Source: Wurfbainia villosa (Eukaryota; Streptophyta; Magnoliopsida; Zingiberales; Zingiberaceae). From it: a stretch of DNA of 64,000 bases. Below, in pieces: positions 48,310 through 60,039 of the stretch. Numbering within the stretch: the first letter of the stretch is position 1; each line of letters starts with the position of its first letter. The stretch lies in contig CM045992.1 in assembly GCA_025175895.1 (NCBI GenBank), positions 121,112,377-121,176,376 on the forward strand, given 5' to 3'. The notes under the pieces are model-generated. The model worked only from the letters and a program-made list of their open reading frames with translations, was not told where the DNA came from and did not search any database. The position numbers and the translations under genes are program-made.

Positions 48310-50149
48310 ATCCATATTTTACCATTTATCCAAATTAAATAATATTTATTTACATTAATATGAACGTCTCTAATCCCTCATAATGACCATCAAGTCAAGA
48401 GCATGTTCCATATTGTCAATATTCATAATCATTTCTATACACAACAGAAATTGATTGACCAGTGAATAATACTCAAAAGATGTAAATATATTTAATCTTC
48501 CTTTTTAGCAATCTATTCATTTTAATCAGTTGCTTTCATAGTCATATTCTATAGACCAAATCATCTATGGTCAATAGGTTTACATGCTAAAATAGCAGAT
48601 CCTGATTAAATTTCAAATAGACAACTAAATAGTCACTTAAGGTAAATGTTGAGATCAACATATAATCTCAAAGGACTTACATAGTAGAGAAACATAGATA
48701 CATTCTCCTACTATCTTTATTGTCGCCTTAGCACATGTGGTATGAATCACATGTTACGATATTATTCTCTTTACTAATAAAAAGTACATATTTTTCTCAA
48801 CATCGTATATATTTCGATATAGATATTTCCAATGTCTAATCTTGAATTAAATATATGAATTCAAAATAAATATATTAAATAGTAATAGCATTTACTTCGA
48901 TCAATATGATTAAATATAACAATTAATTAATAATAAAATAATAATAAACTAAGTTATAAATGTTTATTCCCGATCCCAACTTCTTTTTCTTCCTCATTCG
49001 CCGCCGCCCTCTTCTCTTCTATCGTTGCCGTCGTTTCGTCATCGACCACGCCGGAGATATTTCCTCACGTCGATCGCCTGCACCTTGGCCAGCTCTCCGC
49101 CTCGAGCGATAGAGTCGACGCCGCCTGATCCCTCTTCTCCTTTCCGTCCTGCATCTGTCTCAAGTTAGGCCTTGCCGCGAGCTTGGTCTCGTGTTGACGC
49201 TCTTTCTGCTCGCGCGCTATACTGGCCAGCCTCGACTAGTCTCAGCCTGCTTCGCAGCCCCGGCTAGCTCATGGCCACCGCGACAAGCTCCATCGGTTGC
49301 GGCTAGCTCCACGACCCCTCTGTTGTCCCAGTGTGTGTAACCAGCCACCACCTTCAGTTGTCGTTTTTCTTGGTCTCTACGGCGAGCAGCGGGCTTGTCG
49401 TGGCTAGCGAACAGAAATCCGGTGATCACCGTCGTCGCTAGCGTCAGATTTTCTCATGGTATAACCTAAGTTTAATTAAAGTTAATAATCTGATTTCTAG
49501 TTTCATTAATTAATTGGAACTTAAATGTGTTGTTAGATGATTGATCAGTTAATTGAATTAGGATTGATTAATTATTTGATTGATTAATTAGATGAATTAG
49601 TTTGCATGATTAATTAGGTAATTAATCCCGTGTTAATCAGATTAACTGTTAACTTAGTATGTGCGTAACAAAATGAATTTATTAATAGCTTAATACATTG
49701 ATTTGACTTTACTACTAGGTTTGCAGTAGAACTTAGATATACTTATATTCTATATTACAGGATTTTAAATGAAGACAGTCTCTCAGATGCAAAGACAATC
49801 TATATATCAGACGGGTAGTGCTTCCTTTGACTCTTGTAGATATTTTATCTTAGTGCATGAACTATTAGGATCTTTATCTTGACTCCACTCAATATTTTTC
49901 TTGTGCTTGATACTTATCCACATGATCTTAGAGATGATCTACTTGATGTTTATACAGTCTCTTTTTCTATCCATTTTATTTGGTACCGTTATACTTGCTA
50001 TTTTGTTATGCATTGGTTATGATTTAGACTTTTGATTATGATCATATATTATTGTTGTATAATTATGACTGTACTTATATGTATGACATATTTATTTATT
50101 TATTTTGTTTATCATCGTACTATATGTATGCTGACAACTATATCTCCCT
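48310..50149. other. Noncoding; part may be a retrotransposon LTR
   Basis: AT-rich to about 48960, then a GC-rich stretch (48960-49440) without recognised protein, then AT-rich sequence with TTAATTAATT words. The right part may be the left half of the LTR that ends at 51066. I could not locate its start. Confidence 0.35.
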
Positions 50150-51066
50150 TGTGTTTGAGAGAGTCGTGTTAGCCCTCTGGAGCACACTCGACCACTCAGG
50201 GGTAGTGGTGGCGGAGGTGCGTGTTCGTCCTGTCGTGCCGACTCAGCCACTCAGGGGCAGTGATAGCTAGAGTTGCGAGCAACAGGGACCCCATGGTATA
50301 TAGCTAAATAGCTATTATACACTGGTCACTCAGTTCCACTCGAGAGTAGTGGTAGTTGGAGTTGGTTGCAGTTGTCATATATCTGTCTGCCCAGGCCATA
50401 CATCGGGGTCATGGTAGTGAGGTGTAGGCAGTGACCATGCATATGCATTGTGATGTGCATAGTACATATTGGTGATATATTACATCCCGGTATAATGTAC
50501 CGGGAGGATCAGGTTAGTACATGGATTTATTATATTCCTATTGTTGTTCAGTTGATTTTTCTTATAAGACTGTATATCCTTTGGCCTGTATATTTACCTT
50601 TAGTTCATTCACTTTCTTCCCTATACCCGTTGAGTCTTATTACTCACTACCAAAGAACTTGAGTTTTCTGTCGCCCAAGTAGCAGATAGAAGATTGAGGA
50701 TATATGCTGATGCTCGGAGTCCTGCCAGCCGATCTCACCTCACATCGAGATGTTGGATTTTTTATTTCCTTATTGTTTTGCATTTCGATATGTATGTTGT
50801 TCGCACTTTGATATGTATTTTAAAGCTGAGCTTTAGTATTTTGTATCCGTGGTTATCAACTTGTTCGTCTATGCTTTCTGATTGAATTAAAGTCATGCCG
50901 ACATGCACCTTTGTGATTTTGTATCCTATATTTGACCGTTTTGCTTTGATATTGTATATAGCTTGTGTGACAATAGCTATTTGGGCTTTGTATCAATGTT
51001 GTATCTTACATTGTCACTAGGGGATGCCGTCCGGTTGACGGACAAGTTTACCCTCGGGGCGTGACA
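50150..51066 (+). mobile_element. Probable 5' LTR end of a Ty3/gypsy-type retrotransposon
   Basis: The stretch contains repeated CCACTCAGGGGTAGTGGTGGC-like words and ends CCTCGGGGCGTGACA. A primer binding site follows 7 bp later, as at the edge of a 5' LTR. No matching 3' LTR was found in the window, so the element is incomplete or its other end was lost. Confidence 0.55.
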
Positions 51067-51073
51067 ATTTTAT

Positions 51074-51085
51074 TGGTATCAGAGC
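51074..51085 (+). other. Retrotransposon primer binding site (initiator tRNA-Met type)
   Basis: TGGTATCAGAGC is the complement of the 3' end of plant initiator methionine tRNA, the usual primer of plant LTR retrotransposons. It lies just 3' of the LTR-like CA end. Confidence 0.8.
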
Positions 51086-52884
51086 CTAAGTTGCGAAGTC
51101 CACATATAATTTTTTTTTATTGTGTTTTGGATATTGAGATTTGGTTTTTCGATTTTGATTTTGTGAGTTTTGGGACCTGGTAGCAGTGGGACATTTCCGA
51201 GCTATAAGATTTAAGGTATGATCATTATTATTATATATCTTGTTGATAGTTATGTATTTAGTTGTTTATGATAGGACATGGCATGTAGGGGTGTCAGTTA
51301 TTATTTGTAGTCGTGGTCCGAGTTGACCAAGAAAATGATATGTTGAGTCGGTGGGACCTGAGTTACTTTGGAGAGTCGATTGATACCAAGTCGGAAAGTA
51401 GAGGTCAAACCCATCACACCTCTTTTGGAGATCAAGGATTTCAGTCTCAGGGCAGGTCACCAATTATGTCAGATCTTGACACTACTAGTTGGGCAATGGA
51501 CAAAACTCACATACCATTAATGATACTACTAGAGTGGATATTATGTGTCGAGTCTATATTTGTAAAGTAGTTGAACGACTAAGGATCAAGTTGTTAGAGA
51601 CTATGGCACTAGGAAGCATATCTATCCGCAACACTTGTAGTTTTCTTGTCTAGGGCTGTAGAAGTTTTTTCTAGGCGATTTTCACGACAAAGCAGACCCG
51701 ACATTGATGTCTCATTTTGAGCCGGTGAAAAGTAGGTCAACTTTTGATGTTTCACCTGTGCACAAAGTTCTTGATGTAAAAGGAGGGGACACCCACTTAG
51801 TGGATCTCTATAATCTGTCGGAGCAAACAAGAGATGAAATTGTAATGGTAGTTGTGTCTCAGCCTGATGTTTCTGTTAGGCATTCCAATGGGTCATGTGT
51901 GGAGAGCCAAGTATCTCCCGATTGGATGCATGGCATCTCAGACAGCTCTAACTTACAACATCATCTTTATCAAGGAGATTTTCAAGTGCAATTGTTCCAC
52001 AGTTTGTACAGACATCAATGAAATGATCAAGTGTGCAGGATCCTTAGTTAACATTTCAAAAACGTTATTAGTTACTGATCATTCTAATAAGAAGCGGATT
52101 CAGAATCAATTAGATTTGTTGTAGCTAATAACCATTTTTAGAACCTTATTAGTCGTTGAACATCCAAACGCCAAGGTGTTGAAAGGTAAAGGGTATAGTT
52201 TGCATGCCAAAGCTGCACATTGGCAGCAAAGGGAAAAAAACATATATATATATATATAGATAGATAGATAGATGGGTAGCAGTTGAAAATTACCAGGCCT
52301 TTGATTTCAGCTGCATTGGGTTAAACTCAAGAGGATTGGAATCCAACAAAAGTGGCAATTTGAAGATGGTCTCTGAGTTGCTCGTGCCCTTGGAAAGTTG
52401 TAGACACCTTTCGGATTGCAGGACTGACCAGGAGGGCAGTCCCCTTTCCATGGAAATGGTTTACCAAATCTTAAGGAACAATGGGGATTCTAGGGCCTTT
52501 GGTACTCATGGTATTTGCATTTTTTTGTGGTGTAGGGATAGGGCCCTCGTTGTTTGGACCAATTACTTGTTTGCTCGATTTCTCTTTGAAATAGTAGCTA
52601 CTTCCCAAAATTATCTCTCTGTCATTCGTATTGGAGGATTCTCCAATGATTAGACTTTGTATGGGAACAATAAAGTCCAATTCATTCAACCAATGGAAAA
52701 AGCATTAGGACACAATGACTTGCCCAATTCTTGATCAAGGTGCAGGGTATCATCATAAAGTACATAAGGAGAGTTGTTTAAGTTGTGTCTGATATTGAGA
52801 AGTTTCATAGAACAGTAGTTGATATGTGCATCAGTATTAATAATTCTCTCTGTGAAGATGGAATTGTGCTATACACAAATGCAT
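51086..52884 (+). mobile_element. Decayed retrotransposon interior
   Basis: Between the primer binding site and an RNase H remnant no intact gag, protease or polymerase frame is left. Short frames lack motifs I recognise. A (TA)n-(GATA)n microsatellite lies at about 52240-52275. I include the stretch as element interior by position only. Confidence 0.35.
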
Positions 52885-53050
52885 CATGTCGGGAATAGGA
52901 GCGGTTATGATACAATTAGATCGGATAGTATTTTATGCTTCCCAACAACTGGAGGACCATAAGAAAAAAAAAATTATCTTGTATACGACTTGGAGATTAG
53001 CAATCATCATTTTCGCGCTGAAGATATGGAGACATTGTTTGTACGAGATC
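52885..53050 (+). pseudogene. Ty3/gypsy RNase H remnant
   Basis: The frame reads GIGAVMIQLDRIVFYASQQL, then EDHKKKK and ALKIWRHCLYE. This matches the gypsy RNase H pattern (GxGAVLxQ...AYASRQL...ALKxWRHYLYG). It ends right where homology to aldolase intron 1 begins (53055). The reverse transcriptase and integrase parts are not recognisable. Confidence 0.7.
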
Positions 53051-53054
53051 ACAT

Positions 53055-53962
53055 TAGTTTGGTGGATTCAGGATTATTGGTTGAGGCCAGGGCGAAAGAG
53101 CTTAAATTCTTTGACGGTCTGACAATAATGGTCTTTCCTTCTTTTTTTCCCCCTATTATTACCCTTTCATAACAAGGAGCAGCGGTCTTACTTGATTTTG
53201 GTTATTGACAAAAATCAAGCTGATTTTTTTTTTTTTGAGAATTATTTGGAATTCAAGAGACAAAAAAAAGCTCTATAGTATTATACCAAATAGTGAAATA
53301 CACATCCATAATCTATGATTCCTAACAAACATAAGAATGGAATTGCAATTCTCATTTCCAAACCTTAATAGAATTTTAATTCTAAAAAAGTTCTTTCCAT
53401 ATAGGAACAAGCTGTTATATAACTTTTTTTTTTGTCTTGTCCTTATCCTTATCCATCATCCATTCAGTACACGATTTCAAACCTTTATTTTGGTTTTGGC
53501 ACCAATGCTTTTTGTTCAGGACTCAGCTATAGATTCAAAAATTATTCTTATTCTAAATTTTCTGTTCATAACACTTTAGCTACATAAGTTGGTAGTTATT
53601 GACCAGATAAACAAATTCTATCTTAAATCCAAGCCTACATTGTGACTGTTTTTAAGTTTCCTTGTATTGATCTGCTTGAATCTTATGAAGATTGATTTAC
53701 TATTACTTAACTGTCAAACATTGATTGTGCGCTTGGTTAAGAGCTAGACGTCTTCGCATTGCTGCATTATGAGATGTTCCTGAATAAGCTGAAACTTTCG
53801 CCATCGAAATTATATGTTTCCTTGCATGACTGATTTGCATTGATATCATCTTTTCCGTTTTTGTTGGCTTGGATGTTGTAAGACTAATCTTGTCATCTTC
53901 TTTTGTGATGCTGTAGATTCTTCCCGTTTACTTGGGTGGAATATATGAGAGCAATATGTTAT
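53055..53962 (+). pseudogene. Aldolase intron 1 fused to aldolase 3'UTR (copy B, left part)
   Basis: 53055-53720 follows aldolase intron 1 (32125-32790) almost base for base. At about 53722 it switches to ATTGATTGTGCGCTTGGTTA, the sequence just after the aldolase coding end (34243 on), and follows the 3'UTR to about 53962. All of coding exon 2 is deleted. The right part of the same 3' flank resumes at 56667, after a Copia fragment. It has no coding potential. Confidence 0.9.
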
Positions 53963-53964
53963 TC

Positions 53965-56665
53965 TTGTTGGTGTTCGGTTTAGAAGGTGCAATTTGAGTG
54001 CGAGCAGAATAACGGTATAACATCGCTTAGGTGAAGTCGAGATTAGAGTTGGATTCTATCATCTTAAGATGAATTTGCTTCGTACACGGTGCTCATAGAA
54101 TATGACAATCGTCCTCAAGATACTACGATTTTATCTTGCGATAGTAGCATTGCAAATTGCAAGATCTTTGAATCGAAGATGTTTTTCAAACTCTTTATAA
54201 TGCAAGTATGCAATGCAATGTTTGCTTTTCTTGGAATTGGATGAAAAAAAAAATGAAATGAGAGATCTTATTTATACTTGTGAAGGGATAGAGGAATTTT
54301 TTGGTTCAATCAAATCTCATTTATTCAATTTAAATGGATGATTTAGATTGCATCCCTTCCCAAGAGACACAATGTCATTTGGATGCATTTAAGCTTTTTA
54401 TTTTGAATTTAATCACCAAGATTAAATCATCCAAAAAGGTACTTATGTCATTTCATTTGAATAAATCAGATTTATCCATTTTAATTCGACGATCTAGATT
54501 AAACTATATTAATTTCTCATTCATCTAGTTGAGAAAATTATTTATTTGATTAATCAATTTTTCAACAATTCCCATATGAATGAAAATTTAATGCATGCAT
54601 GTACGTTGACACCAAAAGAGAGTTCAATCGAAAGATTATTGCATTAGGAGAGGTAGTTTGTAGCTTTGAATCTTCTGTAGTAAAATACCATCGGATTTTA
54701 CTAAGCTGTTTAGTGAACGCGATGTCTTGAACTACTCAGCTGTTTGTGTAAATCAAGACAATGATACATACACAATAATATTTCTCACGTCTTTTATGGT
54801 TCTCAAGGTTATGTCCATTTTGGCCATGGACAACATCTTGGATTCATAAGTGTTTCATTGAAGCGACCCGTCTTTACACTTATATAGATGACCTCCTATC
54901 AAGAGTATCCTATCATACTCTATTTTACAAGTATAGCAGTCATTAAAAGTTTATAACTTAATATCATTATATGTGATAAGAAGCACTTTTTCTTCCTATG
55001 AATGAGAGAGAAACTAGTCCAAGTGCTTATTCGAACTTTCATAATTTTGTTGTTCCATTGAACCAAGATTTTGGGATCTCCAATCAATAAGATTGGGTTA
55101 CCACTATGAATGTTCTTATTTGTAGATTTTTAATCTCATTCTTCTTGATGTGCAGTATATTTAATATCTGCTTAAATCTTTTATTAATGGATCCGTTAAG
55201 TTATCTTTTAATTTGACATAATCAACAGAGATAACTCCAATTGAGATCAACTGTCTAATGGTGTTATGTCGTCTATGAATATGTCACGACTTACCATTGT
55301 ATATGCTATTTTGTGTCATTTCAATTGCCGATTGATTTTCATAATGTATCATTACGACAGACACTGACTTTGCCCAACACGGGATATCTTCTAAGAGGTT
55401 ACAAAGCCACTCGGCCTCTTCTGCGATTTTATCCAAAGCTATAAACTCCGATTCCACAGTTGATCGAGCTATAGATGTTTGTTTTGTAGATTTTCATGAC
55501 ACCGCTCCTCCACCAATGGTAAATACATATCCACTAGGGGATTTAGAGTCTTTTGTATTAAATATCCAATTTACATCACAATAGCCTTCTAGTACAGCTG
55601 AATATCTAGCATAATGTAATCCATATTCTAAGGTGTATCTTAAATATTTAAGAACCCTTATTAATGTCTTCCAGTGACTATCATTTAGATTACTTATAAA
55701 TCTACTTAATTTGTTGACTGCATAAACAATATCAGGATGTGTGCAGTCAACGATATACATCAAACTGTCAATTATCCTCGAATATTCCAATTGTGATACG
55801 AATTCACCATGGTTCTTAACCAAACATAAGTTTAAGTCCATCGGTGTTTTTACAGGAGAAAGATTATATGCATTAAATTTCCTTAACACTGTCTCAATAT
55901 AATGAGACCGCGAAAGGACAATTCCTTCATATGTCTTAGTGATCTTAATCCCAGACATAATATTTGTTATACTCATATCTTTCATGTCAAAGGTTTTGAT
56001 CAACATCCTTTTAGTAGTCATGATTATATCATGATTATTCTCCATGATGAGCATATCGTCTACGTATAGACAGATGATGACAAATGAGTCAGGTGTGCCT
56101 TTGATATATATGCACTTATCACACTCATTAATTTTAAATCCATTTGCCATCATAATTTTGTCAAATTTCTCGTGTCACTGTTTTGGTGCTTGTTTTAGTC
56201 TATAAAATGACTTTACAAGTCTGCACACCTTAATTTCTTGTCCTAGAGTTACAAAACCTTCGAGTTGCTCCATATATATTTCTTTTTCTAATTCACTATT
56301 TAGAAAAGTTATTTTTACATCCATTTGATGTATTTCAAAGTTATGTATTGCAACAATAGTAATGAATATTCGAATGGATGTGAGCTTTGTTACCGGTGAA
56401 TATGTATCGAAGAAATCAAGACCTGTCTTTTGCTTGAATTCTTTGGCTACTAGCTTTGACTTATATTTGTCAATAGATCCATCAACCTTATTTTTCCTTG
56501 TTAGGATTCATTTACATCATAAGATTTGATTCTAGGTGAAATATCCATCAATTCCAAGTATGATTTTGCATGACGAAATTTATTTCACTATTAAAGGCTT
56601 CTTTTAAAAAAGAAATCTCAGGACTTAATAAGATTTCGCTTATTGTTCTTAGTTCATTTTCCAAC
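53965..56665 (-). mobile_element. Truncated Ty1/Copia retrotransposon
   Basis: On the minus strand the polymerase region is readable from about 56640 to 55110. Reverse transcriptase has LDFFDTYSPVTKLTSIR, MDVKITFLN and the catalytic YVDDML, followed by RNase H with the usual Copia layout. There are stop codons and frame breaks (for example between 56160 and 56180). The order reverse transcriptase then RNase H at the 3' end without a following integrase is Copia-type. Gag, protease and integrase are missing. The left edge starts TGTTGG at 53965, which fits an LTR end; the stretch 53965-55100 probably contains the 3' LTR. The element interrupts the aldolase-derived 3' flank. Confidence 0.8.
55494..56153 (-). 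pseudogene. Copia reverse transcriptase/RNase H open frame
   Basis: The longest open piece of the Copia fragment has 219 codons. It carries VIICLYVDDMLIM (catalytic DD), SPVKTPMDLNL, DCTHPDIVYAVNKLSRF and HWKTLIRVLKYLRYT, and ends in the SPSGYVFTIGGGAVSW region. The frame is cut by stops on both sides, so it is a relic of a longer polyprotein. Confidence 0.85.
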
Positions 56666-56666
56666 C

Positions 56667-57300
56667 ATTATGAGATTATATTATCATTTGAAAATAATTT
56701 GATTCGTGAATATTTCTAGTTGATAATTTATATTTTTAAAATCTAAAATGCTTTCAAAGACGGGTAATTATATAATGAATTATTTTATTTATTATAATTT
56801 TAAAGTGTAATGTAATATAATTGGAACTATAAAAAATAATGAAATATTACAATTTGAATTAGAAGTAAAATTGGTATAATTCGATGAGACTATGAGATTA
56901 AAAATTTAAATGTCAAATTTATTTTTAATTTTAATTCTCATTTTTTTCAAGTAAATCAATGTCTGATGATCGATGATCGATGATCGTCGCTTGATAGTTG
57001 GCGACTATCGATGATTAATAGTTGACGATTGATTAATCGGGGATCGACGATGGCGAAGACGAAGACGACTATAAAGAATTAATTAGGATTTTGATTATAT
57101 TTGAATAAAATTCTAAAAATATTTTTATTATTTTATAATAATATGAATTATATTCTTTATAAAAAATAATAAACAGTAAAATAAAAAAATATAATAAATT
57201 TTGTAATCAAAGATTACAAATCGGTCGATAAAATACAATAATATAATATTACATTAAAAATTTAATTATATTATTTCATACCAAACTTTCTAATGTATTA
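56667..57300 (+). repeat. Aldolase 3' flank copy, right part
   Basis: From GAGATTATATTATCATTTGA on, the sequence follows 34490-35090 downstream of the real aldolase gene, including TTCTAGTTGATAATTTATAT and AAGACGGGTAATTATATAAT. It joins the left part at 53962 once the Copia fragment is removed. Confidence 0.85.
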
Positions 57301-57412
57301 CATACACACTGATCTTTAATTTATTTTTTTCTTTTAGGGAGGGTAGATACATCAATCTGAAAGTTTTCTTCATTGCTTCATAGCTCTTAAACCACAACAA
57401 AACAAAACCTAA

Positions 57413-59604
57413 TTAATACACTTCAATACGTAGGGTGCTCTCGATGTTGCCATCGCCATCAGCATTGAATTTCTCTGCATTCATGGCTCCTAATGCTTCC
57501 TCCAGCTCCTTCATCGTTGGTCGTTCATTCCCACTCAATTTGAGGCAACTCTCTACGAGCCTCGCCATTCTTTCGACGATTTCTCCTTCGGCTTCATTTA
57601 GAACAATGGGATCGAGGATCTCATGGAGTGTGTTTTCTTTCAACGAACCTAAGAAATCCATCACTAGGTGTCTCATCGTGTTTTCCTTTCGATAAGGAGC
57701 TGCAGCTTTCCCCGTCAAAAGCTCTGCGAGAATGACTCCAAAACTATAAACATCACTCTTTTGGGTTAATTTTCCTGTTTGATGGTACTCGGGATCCAAG
57801 TATCCATAAGTTCCTTGAACGACAGTAGTCACTGGATTCTTTTCGCAAGTAACAACTCTCGAAGCACCAAAATCAGCTAGTTTTGCAATATTCCTTTCGT
57901 CGAGCAGAATGTTGGACGATTTGACATCTCTGTGAAAAATTGTTATGGAAGCTTCAGAGTGTATGTAAGATAGTGCTCTGGCAATTTCGTAGGCGATTCT
58001 CAAACGATCTTTAAATGATAAAGGCGAATATTGTTGATGATAAGTAAGATGATCGGAGAGTGTTCCGCCTGATATAAACTCAAATACAAGCAGAGGCACT
58101 TCTGTCTCCAAGCAACAGCCAAAGAACTTGACCACATTTCTATGGCTGGTTTGAGAAAGAATGAAGACTTCATTGATGAATTGCCCGAGCTCGCTTTCGT
58201 TCGTTATCTTTGGCCTTTTGATGGCGACTACGTGTTGATCTGATAAAATTCCTTTGTACACGTTTCCATGGCCTCCGCCGCCGACAATTCGAGTTTTATC
58301 GAAATAATCAGTAGCCTTTTCCATTTCGTGTAGCTCATAGATCTTCATCCTTTCGATAACAATATCATCCGAAGAAGTTTGTGCGCTTTTCAGCAACTGC
58401 TGATTTCTGCGATAATTTTCCTTCCTTTTCTTCACCAAATTTCTTTTTCTCAACCACCTTCTTAGAATATCCACAACCACTAAAATAAGGAAACTGCCTC
58501 CGGCAGCTGCACTAATAATCATCAAGATGTATTCTGCAAAATCATGCAAAGAAGAGTTTAAACATAAAAATATAATCCACCATTAGTTTATGAAATAATG
58601 TTTTGCATCAATTTGTTGTGTAATAATCATCAGCAAATCCAGGACAATATATAGTTTTATAGAAAACCAACCTTTGATTAATTGCAGAAATGGATTGTAA
58701 TTAATGACTATGGAGCTAGATTACGAACTGAAGATCGATTCTTTTTTTTTTAATTGTGGAAAATTAAAAAAAAGCATCTACTATTTTTTTTTCCTTTGTT
58801 ATTGTTTTGTTTACTGAGGAAAAAAAAGGAGTTAATGGTAGATAACTCACTGAAACTTCGTCGTGCCGGATGCGGGCACGCGTGCTCACTGCAGGACCAA
58901 TCGACGACGACGGGGACCTGTCCTTGGAGCTGCTCGTAAAAGTCGCTCCCAGAAAGGTTCGATGACCAATTCGAGGAGAACCAGTAACGATCCACAACGA
59001 ACGAGTAGTGACACAAGGATGACGAGTAACCGGAGTAGTTGTCCAAGTAGAAATCGAACTGCAGCGCTCCTGGCGGGATGGCTGTCTGGCAGCAGCCATC
59101 GTTGCTGGAGCAGCTGCCTTTATCGAAGGTGGAGTTGTTGCAGAGAGAGGTGCAGCCGCCGGCGGTTCCGCTGTTGGATGTCGACGTACTAAAGAAGGCG
59201 GAGGTGTTGCATCCGATGGCGGCGAAGATGTTTCTGGCGTCGGAGAAGTGGAACGGCGAGTCGGAGATGTTCATCCTCGACGGGGCGTAGGCGTTGGTTC
59301 TTATGGGTACAGCGTAGGTGCAGACGCTTGCGATTGGCTGCAGTACTGTGGCTGTGGAGTTGTCGAGGTCGATGTCGACGAGTTGGATGTCGCGGTAGTA
59401 GAGTTTGGAGTCGCTGCAAGCGACGTTGAAGCCGGTGTCGAAGCAGCCGGCCTCGATGCCGAAGGGGAAGGGGATGTCGACGTCGCCGCAGCGCCTGGTG
59501 CAGGCCGACTCTGATTCAGTTGCATAATTAACTGCTAAAAGCAGAACCAAGAACATGCAGATTACAGACTTGTTCTTCTTCTTCTTCATCATCATCGTCA
59601 CCAT
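57413..59604 (-). CDS. Wall-associated receptor kinase-like protein (WAKL copy 3)
   Basis: Two exons, 59604-58851 and 58533-57413, join in phase 1 to give 624 residues. The ATG at 59604 opens MVTMMMKKKKNKSVICMF. The first 70 residues of the ectodomain are nearly identical to copies 1 and 2. After TATVLQPIAS it diverges strongly (VCTYAVPIRTNAYAPSRMN; SSNDGCCQTAIPPGALQFDF). The kinase exon is almost the same as in copy 2: GGGGHGNVYKG, VAIKRPK, HRDVKSSNILLD, DFGASR and TCEKNPVTT. No EGF repeat is seen. The contrast of a conserved kinase with a variable ectodomain suggests divergence of ligand binding or gene conversion of the kinase exon. Membrane segment: LMIISAAAGGSFLILVVV. Probably functional. 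Confidence 0.9.
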
Positions 59605-59698
59605 CAAAATCTCTCTTTCTCTCTCTCTCTCTCCTTGTATTGCTTTTTCTCGAGCGGCTAGCGAGCTCGACGAGTGGAGTTTCGCTTCTTGTTGGTGC

Positions 59699-59708
59699 CT
59701 TTAAATAA
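59699..59708 (-). promoter_or_regulatory. TATA-like box of WAKL copy 3
   Basis: TTATTTAAAG on the minus strand about 100 bp upstream of the start, as in copies 1 and 2. Confidence 0.5.
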
Positions 59709-60039
59709 GGAATTGATCGATTGTCGTACATTTCAACAAAAGATATTTGGTCAATGCGGAACTTCCATTTTAGCGTGTGATTATTTTTTTCCAGGATCGA
59801 GTTTATGGTCAATAAAATAGACTCGTTCAGATTTTTCTGTTTTCCAGTATCTTATTTAGAATTTTCGCCTTTCGACTGCAGAACGAAGACGAAATGCGAT
59901 GCCTCGGGGAAATCCAGAAGGAACGACGGTTTGGAATTTGGCGGGATAAATTTACAATCAGATCTTCACGAGTATTTATCGTTCTGTCATATGGACATTA
60001 TAATCTAATTCGAATTCAAACCATATAAATTATATAAAA

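Noticed and set aside
48040..48315. 91-codon minus-strand frame
   Set aside because: It is built from a degenerate 26-bp tandem repeat.
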